In this document: piece by piece, positions 35,861 through 49,009 of the stretch
Layout: every line of letters begins with the position of its first letter
How positions within the stretch are numbered: the stretch's first letter is position 1
From: Zeugodacus cucurbitae
Lineage: Eukaryota; Arthropoda; Insecta; Diptera; Tephritidae
DNA length: 64,000 nt
Assembly (NCBI RefSeq): GCF_028554725.1
Contig: NC_071667.1
Location: 82,994,001 to 83,058,000, forward strand
Reading direction: 5' to 3'
Notes under the pieces: generated by a model
Database searches by the model: none
What the model was told of the DNA's origin: nothing
Seen by the model: only the letters and a program-made list of their open reading frames with translations
Made by a program: the position numbers and the translations under genes

Positions 35861-38800
35861 GTTTGGACGAGTTAGGCAATTCAGGTTACTCAAGAGGTTG
35901 AGTTTGTTTATAATTATATGATTTTAGCTTATTACTTCATATTACAACTCAATCGGCTTGTAGGATATTAATATTTTTATTTGCATAGAGCATAATTATA
36001 TAACGTATACGTATATCTTAGTTAATTTTAATATTTATATTAGCAATATCTGATATATAATAATTGGCGAGTTCGTTTCTTAAGTCTATTGTTTTACGTG
36101 TATTTATGCAAGTGTAAATACTTTACTTCTTAGGCAAAACAGATTTTTTTATTTTCAGCAAGCAACATCTGGTTTAATATCTGTACATATATGTCATGCA
36201 ATGGGAATGCAGCTCTCGTGACTGCCATTTTATGCATACTCTTCGCTCTTAATACATACATAGACACCACAAATATGTCTATATAACTATATATTTGCTA
36301 CGGATTGAAGACATTAATGCTGTTAATGGCTTCAATAAAACTGGACGCGGTTAGCGCTTGGTGCTGCTACATACCGTAATGCCCGGCTATAATGAAAATA
36401 ATTACAAGTAATTTATTAAATAAATTGCATTCCATTTCATAGTTGAATAGCTTCGCACCCAATGCGATAAGCTAAATGATGGCAAATGAATTTGAAAAGC
36501 AGAAATCAGCCAGCAGCAGATGAGGAGTCTTACTGAAAATGGAAGCAACAAGAGATGAAAATGGTGCAGAAAACAGAAGAAAGATTTAAGAAAGCTTATG
36601 AATAGCTGCTATATATTTTGTGGTGATCACTAACTGTTTTTAAAATTGAATTGAATTTGGAATCAAAAAGTTTTAGAAAATTGCAATAAAATTGAAAATA
36701 TTTTTGAGCAGTGTTGCCATCTGAAAACGATAGTTTGTATAACGGATAGCGTTTAGTACAGTTTGTAGTTTCTGGCCTAAAAGCACTATAAAAATTCACG
36801 TTTTTTTAAATGATACAATAAAGTTTGGCTCTTCGTGTATGACTAAGATGTGAGTAACCTATGTTGTTGCTTTTTATGAGACACCATGAGGTGTGTTTCG
36901 CATTTTACATCAATTGAATTTGCATTTACGACTATTGCTCTAATTTTAATTCACTTAAATGTCATTGGACTGGACGTGATTCGAATTCATGCGTCGGGCT
37001 CACATACGCACAAAAATGCGTGAGAGTAGAAAAAGCGTGTTCTTGGTGATTAATAACACGCTGGAAGTATTTCAAGCTCATTTTGATACGATGGAAGCGC
37101 TACTTATTATGCGAGTTGGTATAAATTCCTTAGCGACTGAATTTTGATTTTTTTTTCGAAATGATAATTTCAAATACATAAACGGTTGAACTTAAAAAAA
37201 AATACATGATTTTCTCTGGTTATAAATGGAAAATATGTACATAGTGCGGAAATCTTACATTTAAAAATATGTTAGAGTAGAGTTGCCACCAATTTGTGGA
37301 AATTAAATATTGAAAAATATTTTGAAATATACGAAACTCGTGTCAACTTGGTAAGTAAAGGAGATTTTCAATATTTTGTTGCCCATTTACGCTTACTTCG
37401 AATTACGTTCGAATTTTTTTTTTTTCAAAATTACTTTTCATTTGTTTTTTTAAATGGTGTTTGAAGCGTTTCTCGCTCACCTCATTTTTTAACTAAATTA
37501 TAAAGAAATATTATTATAAAAAAAACAATTGCAACATTTCTCTCAAATATTTCAAACTTTCATTTATCGACATTTCATTCCATTTTGATTGCAGACTTGT
37601 CTACAATTTTTCACTTACAAAATAATTAATGTGTATTTATGTCGGCTTTAAATGCAACAAGATTTCTTAAACGTTTTCTATTTGTTTACTGATTTTGTGT
37701 GTGTTAATTTCGAGATTTCGCTTGATTTCTCAAAGAGTTTTCTGCTATTTCATAAATCAAGGCGCGCACCATGCTGCCGCCTGATTGGCCCCCACTGCGC
37801 TCAAAGTGCTCTCCAAATGACTTCTTACTGGTGTGTACTTTGCTTCGGCCTAGTAGTGGTCATTTATAACAATATTTCTAATGCGTTTTGTTGTTATTGT
37901 CGGGTTTTATAAGCAACTGTGGTCACCTTACTCAAACAGTTGGTTTGCTAATTAAAACGCCGCATGCACTTTGAAGTGTTGGCTCTTTTATTTTACATTA
38001 CAAGAAATACATATATATATAATTTCAGGCGATTTTTTAATATTATATTATACATATGTACATAGGTATATATAATGTTATTTGCTGTTGTAACACTAGT
38101 TTTTGGCTGGTGAATGTTAAAGTTGAGGCTCATAGGCTTGATTGATGCAAACTTATTATTGTTCGTTGTTCATTTCAGCAAAAGGTTTTTTGAATATTTT
38201 AATTTGTCTGAAATATGCATCTGAAATAAATATTTTATTATTTAATTCAGTCAATCTTCAATAAAATATACTTTTCAATATCAGAGATCTCGTGCATTTT
38301 TATCTCTGATATACTGTAAAATATTTTGTTCGTAGATTTCATTACTGAAATACTATATGTTTCAATTCAGACTCTGATTTTTTGGTTTAAAAAATTCCTA
38401 TCCAGAGAGACACGTGATCCCGTTAAATTTTTCACAGAATCAGAAACTGCAGAATGATCAGAGAGTTTGGGATTGAAACTCGTATCATTCGGAAACCCTT
38501 TTTTGTAAAATGAAATATTGCAACCTTTTACCATATGTCTTTGGATCAAAGAATTCATTTGAAAATTACTCAAAACTAATACCAACAAATACACTGTTTC
38601 TCTTATATTTGTAAGCCATGAAATGCATTCTTTGTGTGTTCCCCAAGTGCGTGCAGCCTTTTTGAAGTAAACTTGTTTTGGAATGCGTTCTTTTTGTGAT
38701 GATTTACACATGATGGATTGTCCTGTTTCCAGTTGAGATCCCACTTCAGTTGTATCAAAATTAACAAGCATATCAAAGAGTAATTAGTATTGATGTCTTT

Positions 38801-40766
38801 TATTAAAAACCGGTTTGATGAGGAGTATATCTCAGTATTTACCACCATTGCTGGTTTTCGTTTTCTAAGGATTGCGCTTTTGTGTATCATTAATTATGGG
38901 TCATTTACAAGATATGCTTGTCTAGTTGTAAATTTTTATTGTTTCTAAGTTTGATTGAGATTTTCTAAACAGTTTCTTTTCACTTTTCAGCATTTAAATT
39001 TTTAAGTGGATGTATTCCAATTGAGTGAAACTAATTTTTAATAAATTAAATTATTAATCTTATTCTTCTGCGGAGAAAATAAATTCATTTGAATTTATTT
39101 TTTTTTTGAAATTATTATATTAGTTTCAACTGCTTTCGTTTCGTTTTAAGATCGACGAGTGTAAAGTGACAAGCAAAAATTAACGGCATAATCATTATAC
39201 TAATTAAGTCAATCTGAGTTTTTGCTCTACGAATTTTGTCATCAACTCATATTCAATTTAGTTTCAGTTTCTTAAATCGAATATTTTAGATCACTCATTA
39301 TGTGACTACTTAACCTCACATTGCTTGATGAAAGAATTCGTTAAATTTTCGAAATAACGGAAATATAAATTTTTAATTTTCAATTCGAATTTTTTTTGAG
39401 AGTTTTGTCAATTAAACGCTCGTTTAGTGTTAGTTCATGTTGTCATCGTCACCGGTTCTCAATTTCCGAACTCTATATACGCAATGGTGTGATTATTTCT
39501 GCCATGACATGTACGCGTTGGAGCTTGTAAAATTTCGAAATCAAGGCCAAAATTCACCTTCATAATTTTAAATCAATTAAAAATTATTTTCGAACATGTA
39601 CGCCTGTCGCACGTTGAACAATAATCGTAAATTATCACCAATATATTTGTACAAATAAATTATCACAACCACAACCACAAACAACAAACACAAAATACTA
39701 AATACAAAAATATAAAAACAATAACAACAACAATATGAAGAAACAAATGTTTTTTAATCAAACAAGAAAAGCGAGAAAGCGCCATTAGCCCCAAGTGCCA
39801 CCAATCAATGAAACGATCCTCTAATAGACAATTGAAAATGTTTATGCTAATTTGGGTGGCATAAATCTCCGAATGAAGAAGCTCAATAAAATAAATTTAA
39901 ATTAAATCAAAACACATAAAATTTAATAGTCAACAATAACACTATTATGTGATGACACAATAATATTGGCTATAAAATCGATTTGCATATGACATTACAC
40001 ATATGGAAGACGCATAAAATTATAATAACAGATCGCAGCAAAATGCTCACGAGTTAATTTTTTTTAATGGATATTTATTAGGGTAATCGCTGTGTGTGCG
40101 CTGGCTTTAAAGTCAAACGACGCCCGACCGGTTTCGGTCTTTTGCAAAATTGTTAAAAATTGCTAATTAATTTGTGATAAAAGTCGCGAAAATGGTCTCC
40201 ATTAGAGCGTTGAGTTAATAATAATGTCGCAGACTATTTATATTTCGATAGAATTATACCCTTTAGGAGCACCAAATTTAAGAAAATGAGAGTTTGGTTA
40301 AATCTAACAGTTGTGTGTAATAACTGGAAATGATCGTTGAAGATATAGAGTACATAGTTCTCCAAATGATCTGACTCACGGAATGAATTGATTTCACATC
40401 TTGACGATCTGGGCACTCATGTTTCATATTATCGTACTGTTGATTTTGAAAATAGGCTATATAGAACTTTTATTCCAAAACGTTGTTGTTCCTAAATACT
40501 TGTATGTAAAATTACAGAATTCTGTAGACAATTTGTTACGGTGTAGCTTTTGAAATATGGGTGAAACACCATTTAGAAGGTTCCGTGGTCGTGGAATCGA
40601 TAGTTTAGTCTTACCTCAGAGAAAATTGGAATATATATCACACCTATTTGTGAGTTAGCTCAAAACCTTTGGTCGCGGCATTTCCTAAGATTAAGCGAGA
40701 TTTCATATCTCACAAGCTATATGATCTAGCGGGATCAAGTTTATTGTACGAAATTCAAATGGATGA
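35861..40766. other. Long AT-rich non-coding stretch
   Basis: No gene recognised. The block at 36428-36475 resembles 4048-4095. Two overlapping minus-strand frames, 38367-38771 (134 codons) and 38603-38890, form the longest open stretch. They might be a decayed transposon frame but carry no motif I can name. Confidence 0.4.
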
Positions 40767-41160
40767 GAGTAGGTTAGGTTAGGTTAAGTGGCTGTCAAAC
40801 GACGCACCTTGGCCTTTGGCAGGCCCATTGTGATACCACTGGGACTGAGATCCCTCACACTATCGAGTCCTCATTGAACCACCCTGTGGTCCTGATAAAG
40901 TGAAAAAGCTCACCCAATTTGACAAGAGCAACTTCGCCCACATCCTCGAGAAAACCGCATCCAATAGTTGCGATTATTTTTCTGTACAGAGCCTTGCATC
41001 CACAGAGAAGGTGTGTAATCGTTTCTTCTTCTTCTTCTTGGCAGCTCCTTCATTAATCATTGGAAAGTAGCCCCAGTCTGCTGGCGTGTCTCCCAATCAG
41101 ACAGTGTCCCGTTAACACCCCTACAAGGGTTGAGAGTAAGATATTACAGTAAATTCGTCT
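40767..41160 (-). mobile_element. RNase-H-type (R1/I/LOA-like) LINE C-terminal remnant with TTAGG-like tail
   Basis: Minus-strand translation from about 41105 gives HASRLGLLSNDY, then a Cys/His cluster CxxC...HLLCxCKALYRK, then GFLEDVGEVALVKLGELFHF and IRTTGWFNED. This is the usual post-RNase-H C-terminus of I/R1-superfamily LINEs. An in-frame (CTT)n tract at 41024-41039 adds a Glu run. The minus-strand 3' end carries about three AACCT units (GGTTAGGTTAGG on the plus strand at 40773-40784). Confidence 0.75.
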
Positions 41161-43569
41161 AATGATACCTTCCTTCCTACTTTGATTGAGGTCACAACAT
41201 GATAAATTTCATAACTAACCTTGGTTCGACATAGGTCTTACGAAACTAAGGTCGTAAGTTTAAACCAATATGCTGTACCAGGTAGATGTCGCTAACTTAA
41301 TTCAGTTTATTGGTCTTCTATGCCACCGAGTCATAGAAACCAGTGCTACGCGGTTCCGTTGTGCCGTGAGAAGCCACGAACGACTTTTTTACTCTAGCAT
41401 ATCACATTGCTGCAGTCTTTTATGCTGCCTTCAATAACAGCGCTTGTACATAAGCGTTTATTACAAACCCTCAGCGTCGTCTTCATACTTGTGAGTCGTG
41501 AGTGAGTGGCCTGCGTTAGACAGAAGTACGAACGCCGCGTCACTTCGGACATGGACCTTCATTACTCATGTACAAATGTCAATTGCTTCGCTTGTCTATG
41601 CAAATTCCCTAGAACACGGTTGTGTGCTTTAGTGTACGTTGTGAGACCAACGGTGAAGAACTTCTGGGCTTTCTGGTTGCTTGAAATGTGTGGCATCAAA
41701 ATCTTGTGCGTGGGTTGCATGCGCGTGTGTGGTGGTTATTGACGGCAGAAAAAAATACATAAATACGAGTCTATAAGTAGAAATCTTAGAAGCTTTGAGA
41801 AACAACAAATCAATATTAAATTATTTTTAGAGACAATTTCTTTGTCTTTGAAGAAAATAGGCTGCAAACATTGACCAACAATCGGCGGCTGTTGCAAGCT
41901 GACGTAGGCATTGCGGCTCTGCTGTTGCTGAGGGCGCGCGAGTTCAAATCAGATGTTCACAAGCGTTTGCTTACGTCCGTCCTTTGTCTTCTTTCTTTGC
42001 TTCAATTAAAAGGATTTTCAAAGGCGGTCACACAAAAACAAAGGCCCCTCCGAAAGGCTCGAGTCTTGAGGGTGGTGGAAGGGGCTGTTGCTTGTTCCAA
42101 CTGAAAAACGGCAAGCAAACAAAGCAAAAGGATGTTATGCAAATGAGGTGCGGGCAGCACAAAAGCAAAACGCAAAGAATTCTCGCCACACTGCTAGACA
42201 AGTTGCATGCAAGTACACTAGTTGCCCCATCGCCGCCGAAGAAAAAAAAAACAGAAATCGTCAAACAAAAAACGGAGCAAAAAATGAACAACAACATTTC
42301 GTTGAAGTGCCAACAATTGTAGTCGCAGTTGTTGCCGCAAAAAGGTGACAATCACGACTCATTGCGCACCACAAACGACAACACGGAATGTTCCAAATCG
42401 CAGGATGACTGACGAAAAACCCGAACTGAGCTACTCTAAACTACATACATACGTACTAGGCCAGTTGCTATAGCTAGCGATTGCTATTGGACTGCTGTCA
42501 TTGGGCTGCCGGCTGAATTGGTAGCAACTGGCAACTGGCAGAGTCGCCTGCCCAGCTGCCGCCACCTCACTGGGAGGGCTGCATGTTTCTCAAGATGTTC
42601 ACAGTATTGTTCGAATGCCTTTGTGGCACATTTTTGTTGCATGCTACTCGTTGTTGCGACGACTGCGACGGCAATTGCATTTGCAACTGACTTTCTTGTC
42701 TGATCACGGGCGGTGCACATAATTAAACGCTACACCGCGGAGTGGGCAAACAAAGAAGAGAAGTGTTGCCCGTACCGTTGATGTGGTACTGTGGCTGGTG
42801 TGTGGTTGGCGGTGAGGTCGCTTGTCGCGGTTACAACGGCAACTACAAATGTCACGTGATTTTCATTTAACACAAAAAATCTGTAAATGTAAACATTTAA
42901 ATAGCGCAGCGCGCGGAGCTCATTTAATAGAACACCAAGATGCAGTACAAATGAGATTGAGTCCATTGACTAATGAGGCAAATTCATGTGCAGACACATC
43001 ATACACACGTACATACAGCTGTGTGTGTGTGTCGTTTGTTACAAAAGCCGGGAAGAAATATATATTTCTTACAAAAATGATGCGCCTCGCGTGTTGTTGT
43101 TGCTATTTGGTGACATTTCTTTGTTAATGAGCTTTGAGGAAGCGTGATGTGATTGGAGAAGCGCGTCTTATTTGACGATTGAATGTATTTGCTACATTGT
43201 ATTGTACATATGCGCAAATTTTCTCAGATGAGTATTTGTATGTCTATTATATTTGAAACAAAAAACAATAAAAAATATGTTATATATTTAATGTTTTTTT
43301 GATAACCAAATGCTTTCATTGAAAGTCCCTTTCGAGACGCCTTGGCTATAATATTTAGAAGATATAGGATATTCAGTTTTAAGGCTACATATCTGATAGA
43401 TATCGCGGACAGACACGTTTCGTTCCTCAAGTTCAGATAGATATTTTGCAGTGGAGATCAAGTTCCCTAGAGCTGATGTACTACCATCTAGATTATAGGC
43501 CGATCTGCCAGGTTATATTAGATTAAGTTTTATGGCTGATCACCGAGAAGGGGTTCACACTTGCTCTGT
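41161..43569. other. Non-coding stretch
   Basis: No gene. 41984-42351 has opposing frames of 112 and 107 codons that are composition-driven (AAG/CAA). A run of GTs lies near 43020-43032. Confidence 0.4.
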
Positions 43570-43790
43570 TCAGATTTCTCAAAACTTGCCGAACACTACA
43601 GTATTGCCAATTTAAGATGCGTTCGTGATAACTGAAATCATTTTTGGACGATGTTCTTTTTATTTTTGGAAATACGCGACTTTGGAGTCTTGGGCATCGT
43701 TACAGTTTTGTTCTTGGCCAAGATTTTGAAAACAATACAGTGCTAGTTATATTTTTAGTTTCAATCTCATGACACGATTACCATAACCGA
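43570..43790 (-). mobile_element. Mariner transposase fragment
   Basis: Minus strand from about 43730 encodes KILAKNKTVTMPKTP, then SRISKNKKNI, matching the EFLAKNKTV...PxSPDLAP segment of mariner transposase. The catalytic Asp segment is destroyed. No terminal repeat was found on either side. Confidence 0.6.
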
Positions 43791-44034
43791 ACGCTAGAGA
43801 ATGCCAACAAACAGAACACATAAAGAATAATATACTATCTTATAGGTCCAATCAATCATTTCCCGTGAAGCGTTCATCACTCTTCTACTAGTCTCCAACA
43901 CTAGCAACGAACAATCAAATTTTTTTCAAAACCTCGAATAATGCAAGTCTTTAACTTTAATTACTTTTCAACTCGTTTGTGTAAATTTACATTTGTTTGC
44001 TGATGCACTGAGAGATATGCTCTCTGAAAATTTA
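43791..44034. other. Non-coding stretch
   Basis: Unique-looking AT-rich sequence before the hairpin; no features. Confidence 0.35.
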
Positions 44035-44090
44035 CATTTCAAGTGGTGCAGCTAAGAATTCTAAAGACTCTCACTGCAGCACTTGAAATG
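44035..44090 (+). ncRNA. Strong short hairpin, possible pre-miRNA-like stem-loop
   Basis: Arms CATTTCAAGTGGTGCAG (44035-44051) and CTGCAGCACTTGAAATG (44074-44090) pair at 16 of 17 positions with a 22-base loop and a single G-G mismatch. The stem is shorter than most insect pre-miRNAs and does not extend well outward. I do not recognise a known miRNA seed. It may be a chance hairpin or a transposon end. Confidence 0.25.
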
Positions 44091-45323
44091 TTCTACGCTC
44101 AAGTCTCTTATATTTGTTATCTTGAGCTGGAAATCAGGTTCATTTGATTTCAAAAAGAATGAGAAAATTTGTTTTAATTTGAAGAGTTTAGCTTAGTTTT
44201 TGAAGAATCGATATGATCTAAACTCATTCTTCAAAATTTGCTTGCTCATAGTCGAAATAATAGCGATTTCAGGATAATTATTAAAATAAATATTCTTTAT
44301 TACTCTTAATATAAATTTAGTTTTTACTAATGATTTTTTATAATATTCAGACGATATTTTATTGAGGTTTTCTGAATAATTCATGCTGTGCGATCTCTAT
44401 GTCATAAACTCATGATGTTGTTGTTATCACTTTAACTCAAAATCACCATGTACTATAGCAACTACAACAAGAAAAAAATTAAACCAAATCCATCCATTAA
44501 TTTCTTCGTTACACACTTTTAGGGCAAGCATTGCCTTTTTTAGCCAGTCCGTACTTGTAACGACTTTCCAAAACAAAGCAACAACAAGCAAAATACTGTT
44601 GTCTTATAGCCCAAAAAAAAAATCTCAATGTTTAATTGCTTTTGACAGCAATAATGGCGAAATGTTGCAATGTTACGCAGCTCCCAAATGTTAAATATGT
44701 ACACGATCGGTTTTACAAGAATAACAACAACAATCAGCGACATCAAGTGAAAGACAAATTCAATTCAATTAAAACGGACAACACTAACCAGTGCCAAATT
44801 TGTAGCAAAACGGTGCACGATTAGAGCAAAAACCCCACGGATATATATATATATATATATATATGTATTTGTATATGCATTTGCATAGGTTTTTTCATTT
44901 TGTGCTTTTTTCGTCATCGATGAAGCTGCCGCTGTTGCTGATGATGATGATGACGATGACCGCTTGTCCTACTTTCACAAAAGAGTGCGTACAGTTTCCA
45001 GCAATATTCAGCTTGAGTCGGCTTGAAAACGTTTTACGAAATTTACATGAAAAAATTACCAAAAGTGGACACTCCATTTGAACAATGGAATGTTTATTTA
45101 TTTGTTTATTAATTAGTGTATCGAAAGACAACAACAACAATAACACAAAAAGCAACAACGCTCTCAGAAATGGACAAACACATCATATGTATATTACTCG
45201 TGTCTGTATGCAACATGTGGCGTATTTTTGGTTGAGTTTGGCTAAAAAAAATCATTTTATTGCGCAGATAGTTAGTGTGTTCCTGGAGGAAAGACCCCGA
45301 AAACAATATATAGATCTAATGAT
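44091..45323. other. Non-coding stretch
   Basis: No gene. Contains a perfect (AT)12 microsatellite at 44841-44864 and a (GAT)n run at 44939-44960. Confidence 0.4.
44841..44864 (+). repeat. (AT)12 microsatellite
   Basis: Twenty-four bases of uninterrupted AT alternation. Confidence 0.95.
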
Positions 45324-45487
45324 TATATGTGACCTGGTCTACGGAAAGGGGGCTTAGGTGTCAAAAAATCAATTTTCACTTTTTAGTTGTAAATAAAAAA
45401 AATAACGAGTTGTTTATTTTTAACAGCTGTTTCCCAGAAAACTTTTTTTTTCGCACGTTAGCTCCCTTTTCGTCCAGGTCACATATA
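45324..45487. mobile_element. Short foldback/MITE-like element (164 bp)
   Basis: Left end TATATGTGACCTGGTCTACG followed by GAAAGGGGGCT. Right end AGCTCCCTTTTCG followed by TCCAGGTCACATATA. The arms pair over about 30 bases with few mismatches. The outermost TATA could be a target duplication. Superfamily not assigned. Confidence 0.65.
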
Positions 45488-46215
45488 CATATTTTGGATT
45501 TTTTAGTAGCTAAATCCTGTAATTTTTAATATTTTTTTCAAGTCCTTGCTTCGAACTTCGAATTTAAATATATTTAGATTTTAGAGGCTAACATCGAACA
45601 TTGGCGAATACAATTCTTTTACCTATGACTCAATCGCTCGGAAAACATTAGTTTCGTCCAATACCCAGAAAAAAGTCGATTTTGTCGTATAGTGTAATGA
45701 TCTGATCTCTCTAAATTTGAGTAGTACTAGTTCTTTTACGAAAGCTGAAGGTATTCCGCATTTATTGATAGCACTGTGCCAGGGATATCATTTCAAGAAA
45801 CATCTCGAGAAACAAATCCTCCTCCACGGTCATTCTTATACCGTTATATGTATTGAACAACAAAAGCTGATATTTTTCTGGAACAAGTTCCTCACCACAA
45901 ATTTAATTTCTGGGTCCAAAGGCCAGACAACGTGGATTTTTTGAAATTATTTTTGAGTTTTATTTTACGGCAAAAGAAGCTATTTTTAAATTTTGTTGTT
46001 TAGTTCAAGTTCTTCGGTATCATAATATTTAAATATTTGTATATGAGTACAGCAGTAATAACTGGCAAGAGAGACATATATTTGTATAAAATAGTATTGT
46101 CTGATTACTTTAGGCAAGATTTAAGCGAAAATTACGCATCAAGAACTGATGTAAGATGAAGTCCGTGTTAAAAATTATGTTAGAAGAGGCTAATATAGTT
46201 GCTCTTATTATATAG
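45488..46215. other. Non-coding stretch
   Basis: AT-rich. The 75-codon frame at 45717-45944 has no ATG-based start and no domain; it may be transposon debris linked to the foldback. Confidence 0.35.
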
Positions 46216-46485
46216 GTCTCCTGTCATCAAACAAATAAATAAAAAGACAGCGGCTACGCTGGCTAGGTCATGTTGTCCGAATGGACCAAAACACTCCAGC
46301 CCTGAAAGTGTTCGATGCAGTACCCGCCGGAGGAAGCCGAGGAAGGGGAAGGCCTCCACTCCGTTGGAGGGACCAGGTGGAGAGCGACCTGGTTACACTT
46401 GGGATCTCCAACTGGCGCCGAACTACGAAGGAGAGAGAGAAGTGGCGCACTATCGTCGATTCGGCTATAACCCGCTAAACGGTTG
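46216..46485 (+). mobile_element. Non-LTR retrotransposon 3' fragment with internal deletion
   Basis: 46218-46235 (CTCCTGTCATCAAACAAA) matches 49128-49145, and the next bases jump to the equivalent of about 49562. So about 415 bp of the element is missing. The rest encodes PAGGSRGRGRPPLRWRDQVE and ISNWRRTTKEREKWRTIVD, ending SAITR at the equivalent of the natural C-terminus of the 49-kb copy. Confidence 0.88.
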
Positions 46486-49009
46486 CAACGCCAATCACAT
46501 ACATTATATAGGTCGAAATATAAGAAAAAGATTTTCTGTATATTTCTAGAATGTACGAGTCCCTGCTGTGACTCAACTAAATCAAGTTGTAACATAGTCG
46601 AAGTGCAAGTGTATGAGAAGGAGTACTGAAATTGTCGCCTACAGGTCTGCTATTAATATTACAAAAATTTCAAAAATTCATTATAAAAAATTTTCCCTTA
46701 CATGCTTTTCTTTTCAATATCGCCTTTCATAGCACTCACGCACCTCATTCTCACCTCATATTTCATAATTTTATTGCGGTAATATTTGTCAGAAATTAGG
46801 CTTTAATAGCCGATCATTTCTATGCCGATTACACGCACGATTGTCTTCCCAATGCAAGAACAACAATGACAACATTGTGTTTAGGGTTACTGCCTTAATG
46901 CTTTCCGTTGCTGCTGCTGGTTGAGTGAGTGCGTTTGTCGCTTAAGTCTTTTGTTTGTGCAGCCTTCGTGGCCTGTGACAATAATAGACGTTTAGAAGGG
47001 TTCATAAAAATGCAATGCCAGACAATTCAACTACTTATTCTCATAATTGTGTGTCTCTAATATTTATAGTGACTGCTGTAAGATCCACAGTTATGCAACA
47101 AAATTTGACTTGCCTCAGCCGGGCGCATACAAATCGACACCTCGTGCAAACAAAGGCTGCATACAAGTTATGTGAGGCATTAAAAGGTGAATGAAAGTAT
47201 AAAAAAAAAAAAATTGAACCAAAAATCGAGTAAGACATATTTTCACAGCTAAGTAGACATAAGAAACGATTTAATGCGGATTAGCCTAACAATCACGGCG
47301 ATTGTCTCATTCATAGCTCATTTGCCACATTCTCCAACTGAATTAAGTCAGCTTTATTGGGCTAAATGCGACACATATTCGATTGTCATTCAAATAAAGT
47401 GATTTCCCTATTCTTAAATATTAATGAAATATCTAGAAGACACATTCAAGCGGATAATAAGAATTAGAGCGAAAAACAAAAAAAAAATATATATTTAAAT
47501 ATGAAAATAGTAAAGCATGAGCGAACACCAAAATCAAACTTGTAGCAAATTAGAGCACCACAGACATCGCGCCACAGCTGAGTTGCTGCTTCTTTGGAGC
47601 AAGCTCCCTAAATATTTTGGGTTTTTTTCATTTCGCTGCACTTTCTGATCGCTCATCGCTTATAACACATATCAAATGACATGGAAAATGTTTTATTTTC
47701 TCGCTTTTATTGCCGCGCTTCCTTTGCTTTATTATTTCTACTGCGCGCTCGGCTAAAAGACAAACAGACAGACAAATAGTGGCTTGCAGGCTTGCTGATG
47801 CCCTCCATCGCTGAGCCGCGCTGTCATGTCACGTTCGATGGCTGATTGGAAGTCACAGCGTTCGCAGGCCGCCTTTGGCGCTGCTGACACTGCTGCTGCG
47901 TCATTGAAGACGTCATTGTTATTGCTGCTGTTGTCGCAAGCGGTTTGGGATACTGTGTAGCCGCAGGTAACTCATCACCACTGTGTCGCAGTGCTCGGGT
48001 GCTAAAAGCCACACCAACCGAGCTGGTGACAAAACTATGTTAGACAAACATGTCAATGTGTGTGTGTGTGTTAATACCTCACTCGCTTCATATGTGTGTG
48101 TATGTATGTGTGCCTGTCTGTCATACGATTTTGCTGCGCTCTAATGCCTTTTTACCACTAATCGCATTACGAGCAATCAATTGCGATGAGAATATAAAAA
48201 CAGCAACACGTTGAACATATTTGTGGCGATTTTTTAGGGGATTTTCTCACGTGCTTCCGTGTCTTCGGGTCATTCGCGACCGCTTTTAATACAGTTTAGA
48301 ATGTAATTTGGTGTTTGTTGTCTTAGCCCCGTTTTGTGGCATTTCAAATTTCGGGCACACAAGCCGAAACCGAAACTGGAGCTCTTCATCGCTGTGTGTT
48401 GTGTGGCTTGATGTGCGATGTGCGAAAATGCACAAAGCAGAAAAAATAAAAATCTAATGAGAAGTGGCAATCAATATGCCCGTTGAACTTTTATGTTTGT
48501 TATTTCAACTGGATTCGCTGCAGACACCACATAAATACACAAATAAACACGAACGGTTGCATGAACTGGAGTGGAAAGACAGGGTATGGATCGGCGTTGC
48601 TTTTGGTGACAGGAAATGAGTTTAATTTATATTTAAAAATGATTGCTGAAATTGGAAAAAAAATTTAGTTAATTTTTTTATTGAAATGTCATATACATAT
48701 CTTCATATTATTTACAGTCAGTGATTTGGTAAATAACACATTATTTGGCTATAAAAATGTTAGATGAGCGATAAAATTCAATTTATTATTCAGTTTTATA
48801 TTAATCTTATTATTAAAATAATAAATAAAAATTTAAAAAAGTGCTCTTAGGATTTATGTTAAGTTCAAGTCTTTCTTCAAAGAAAGTTAAATATTCCAGC
48901 AAAAAATTAAAAAATACCGTTATAATACCTCTGAATAACCATATGCAATATGTCCTGAATATATACATAAATATATGGATAAGTTTCTTCAATTTGTATC
49001 AAGCTTATC
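46486..49009. other. Non-coding stretch
   Basis: No gene. CTG/CAG-rich 47880-47935 gives a low-complexity minus-strand frame. GT dinucleotides at 48057-48071. Confidence 0.4.

Noticed and set aside
38367..38890. Overlapping minus-strand frames as a decayed transposase
   Set aside because: I could not match any catalytic motif or terminal repeat, so no element is called.
45717..45944. 75-codon plus-strand frame
   Set aside because: No ATG start, no domain, adjacent to a foldback element; probably transposon debris.
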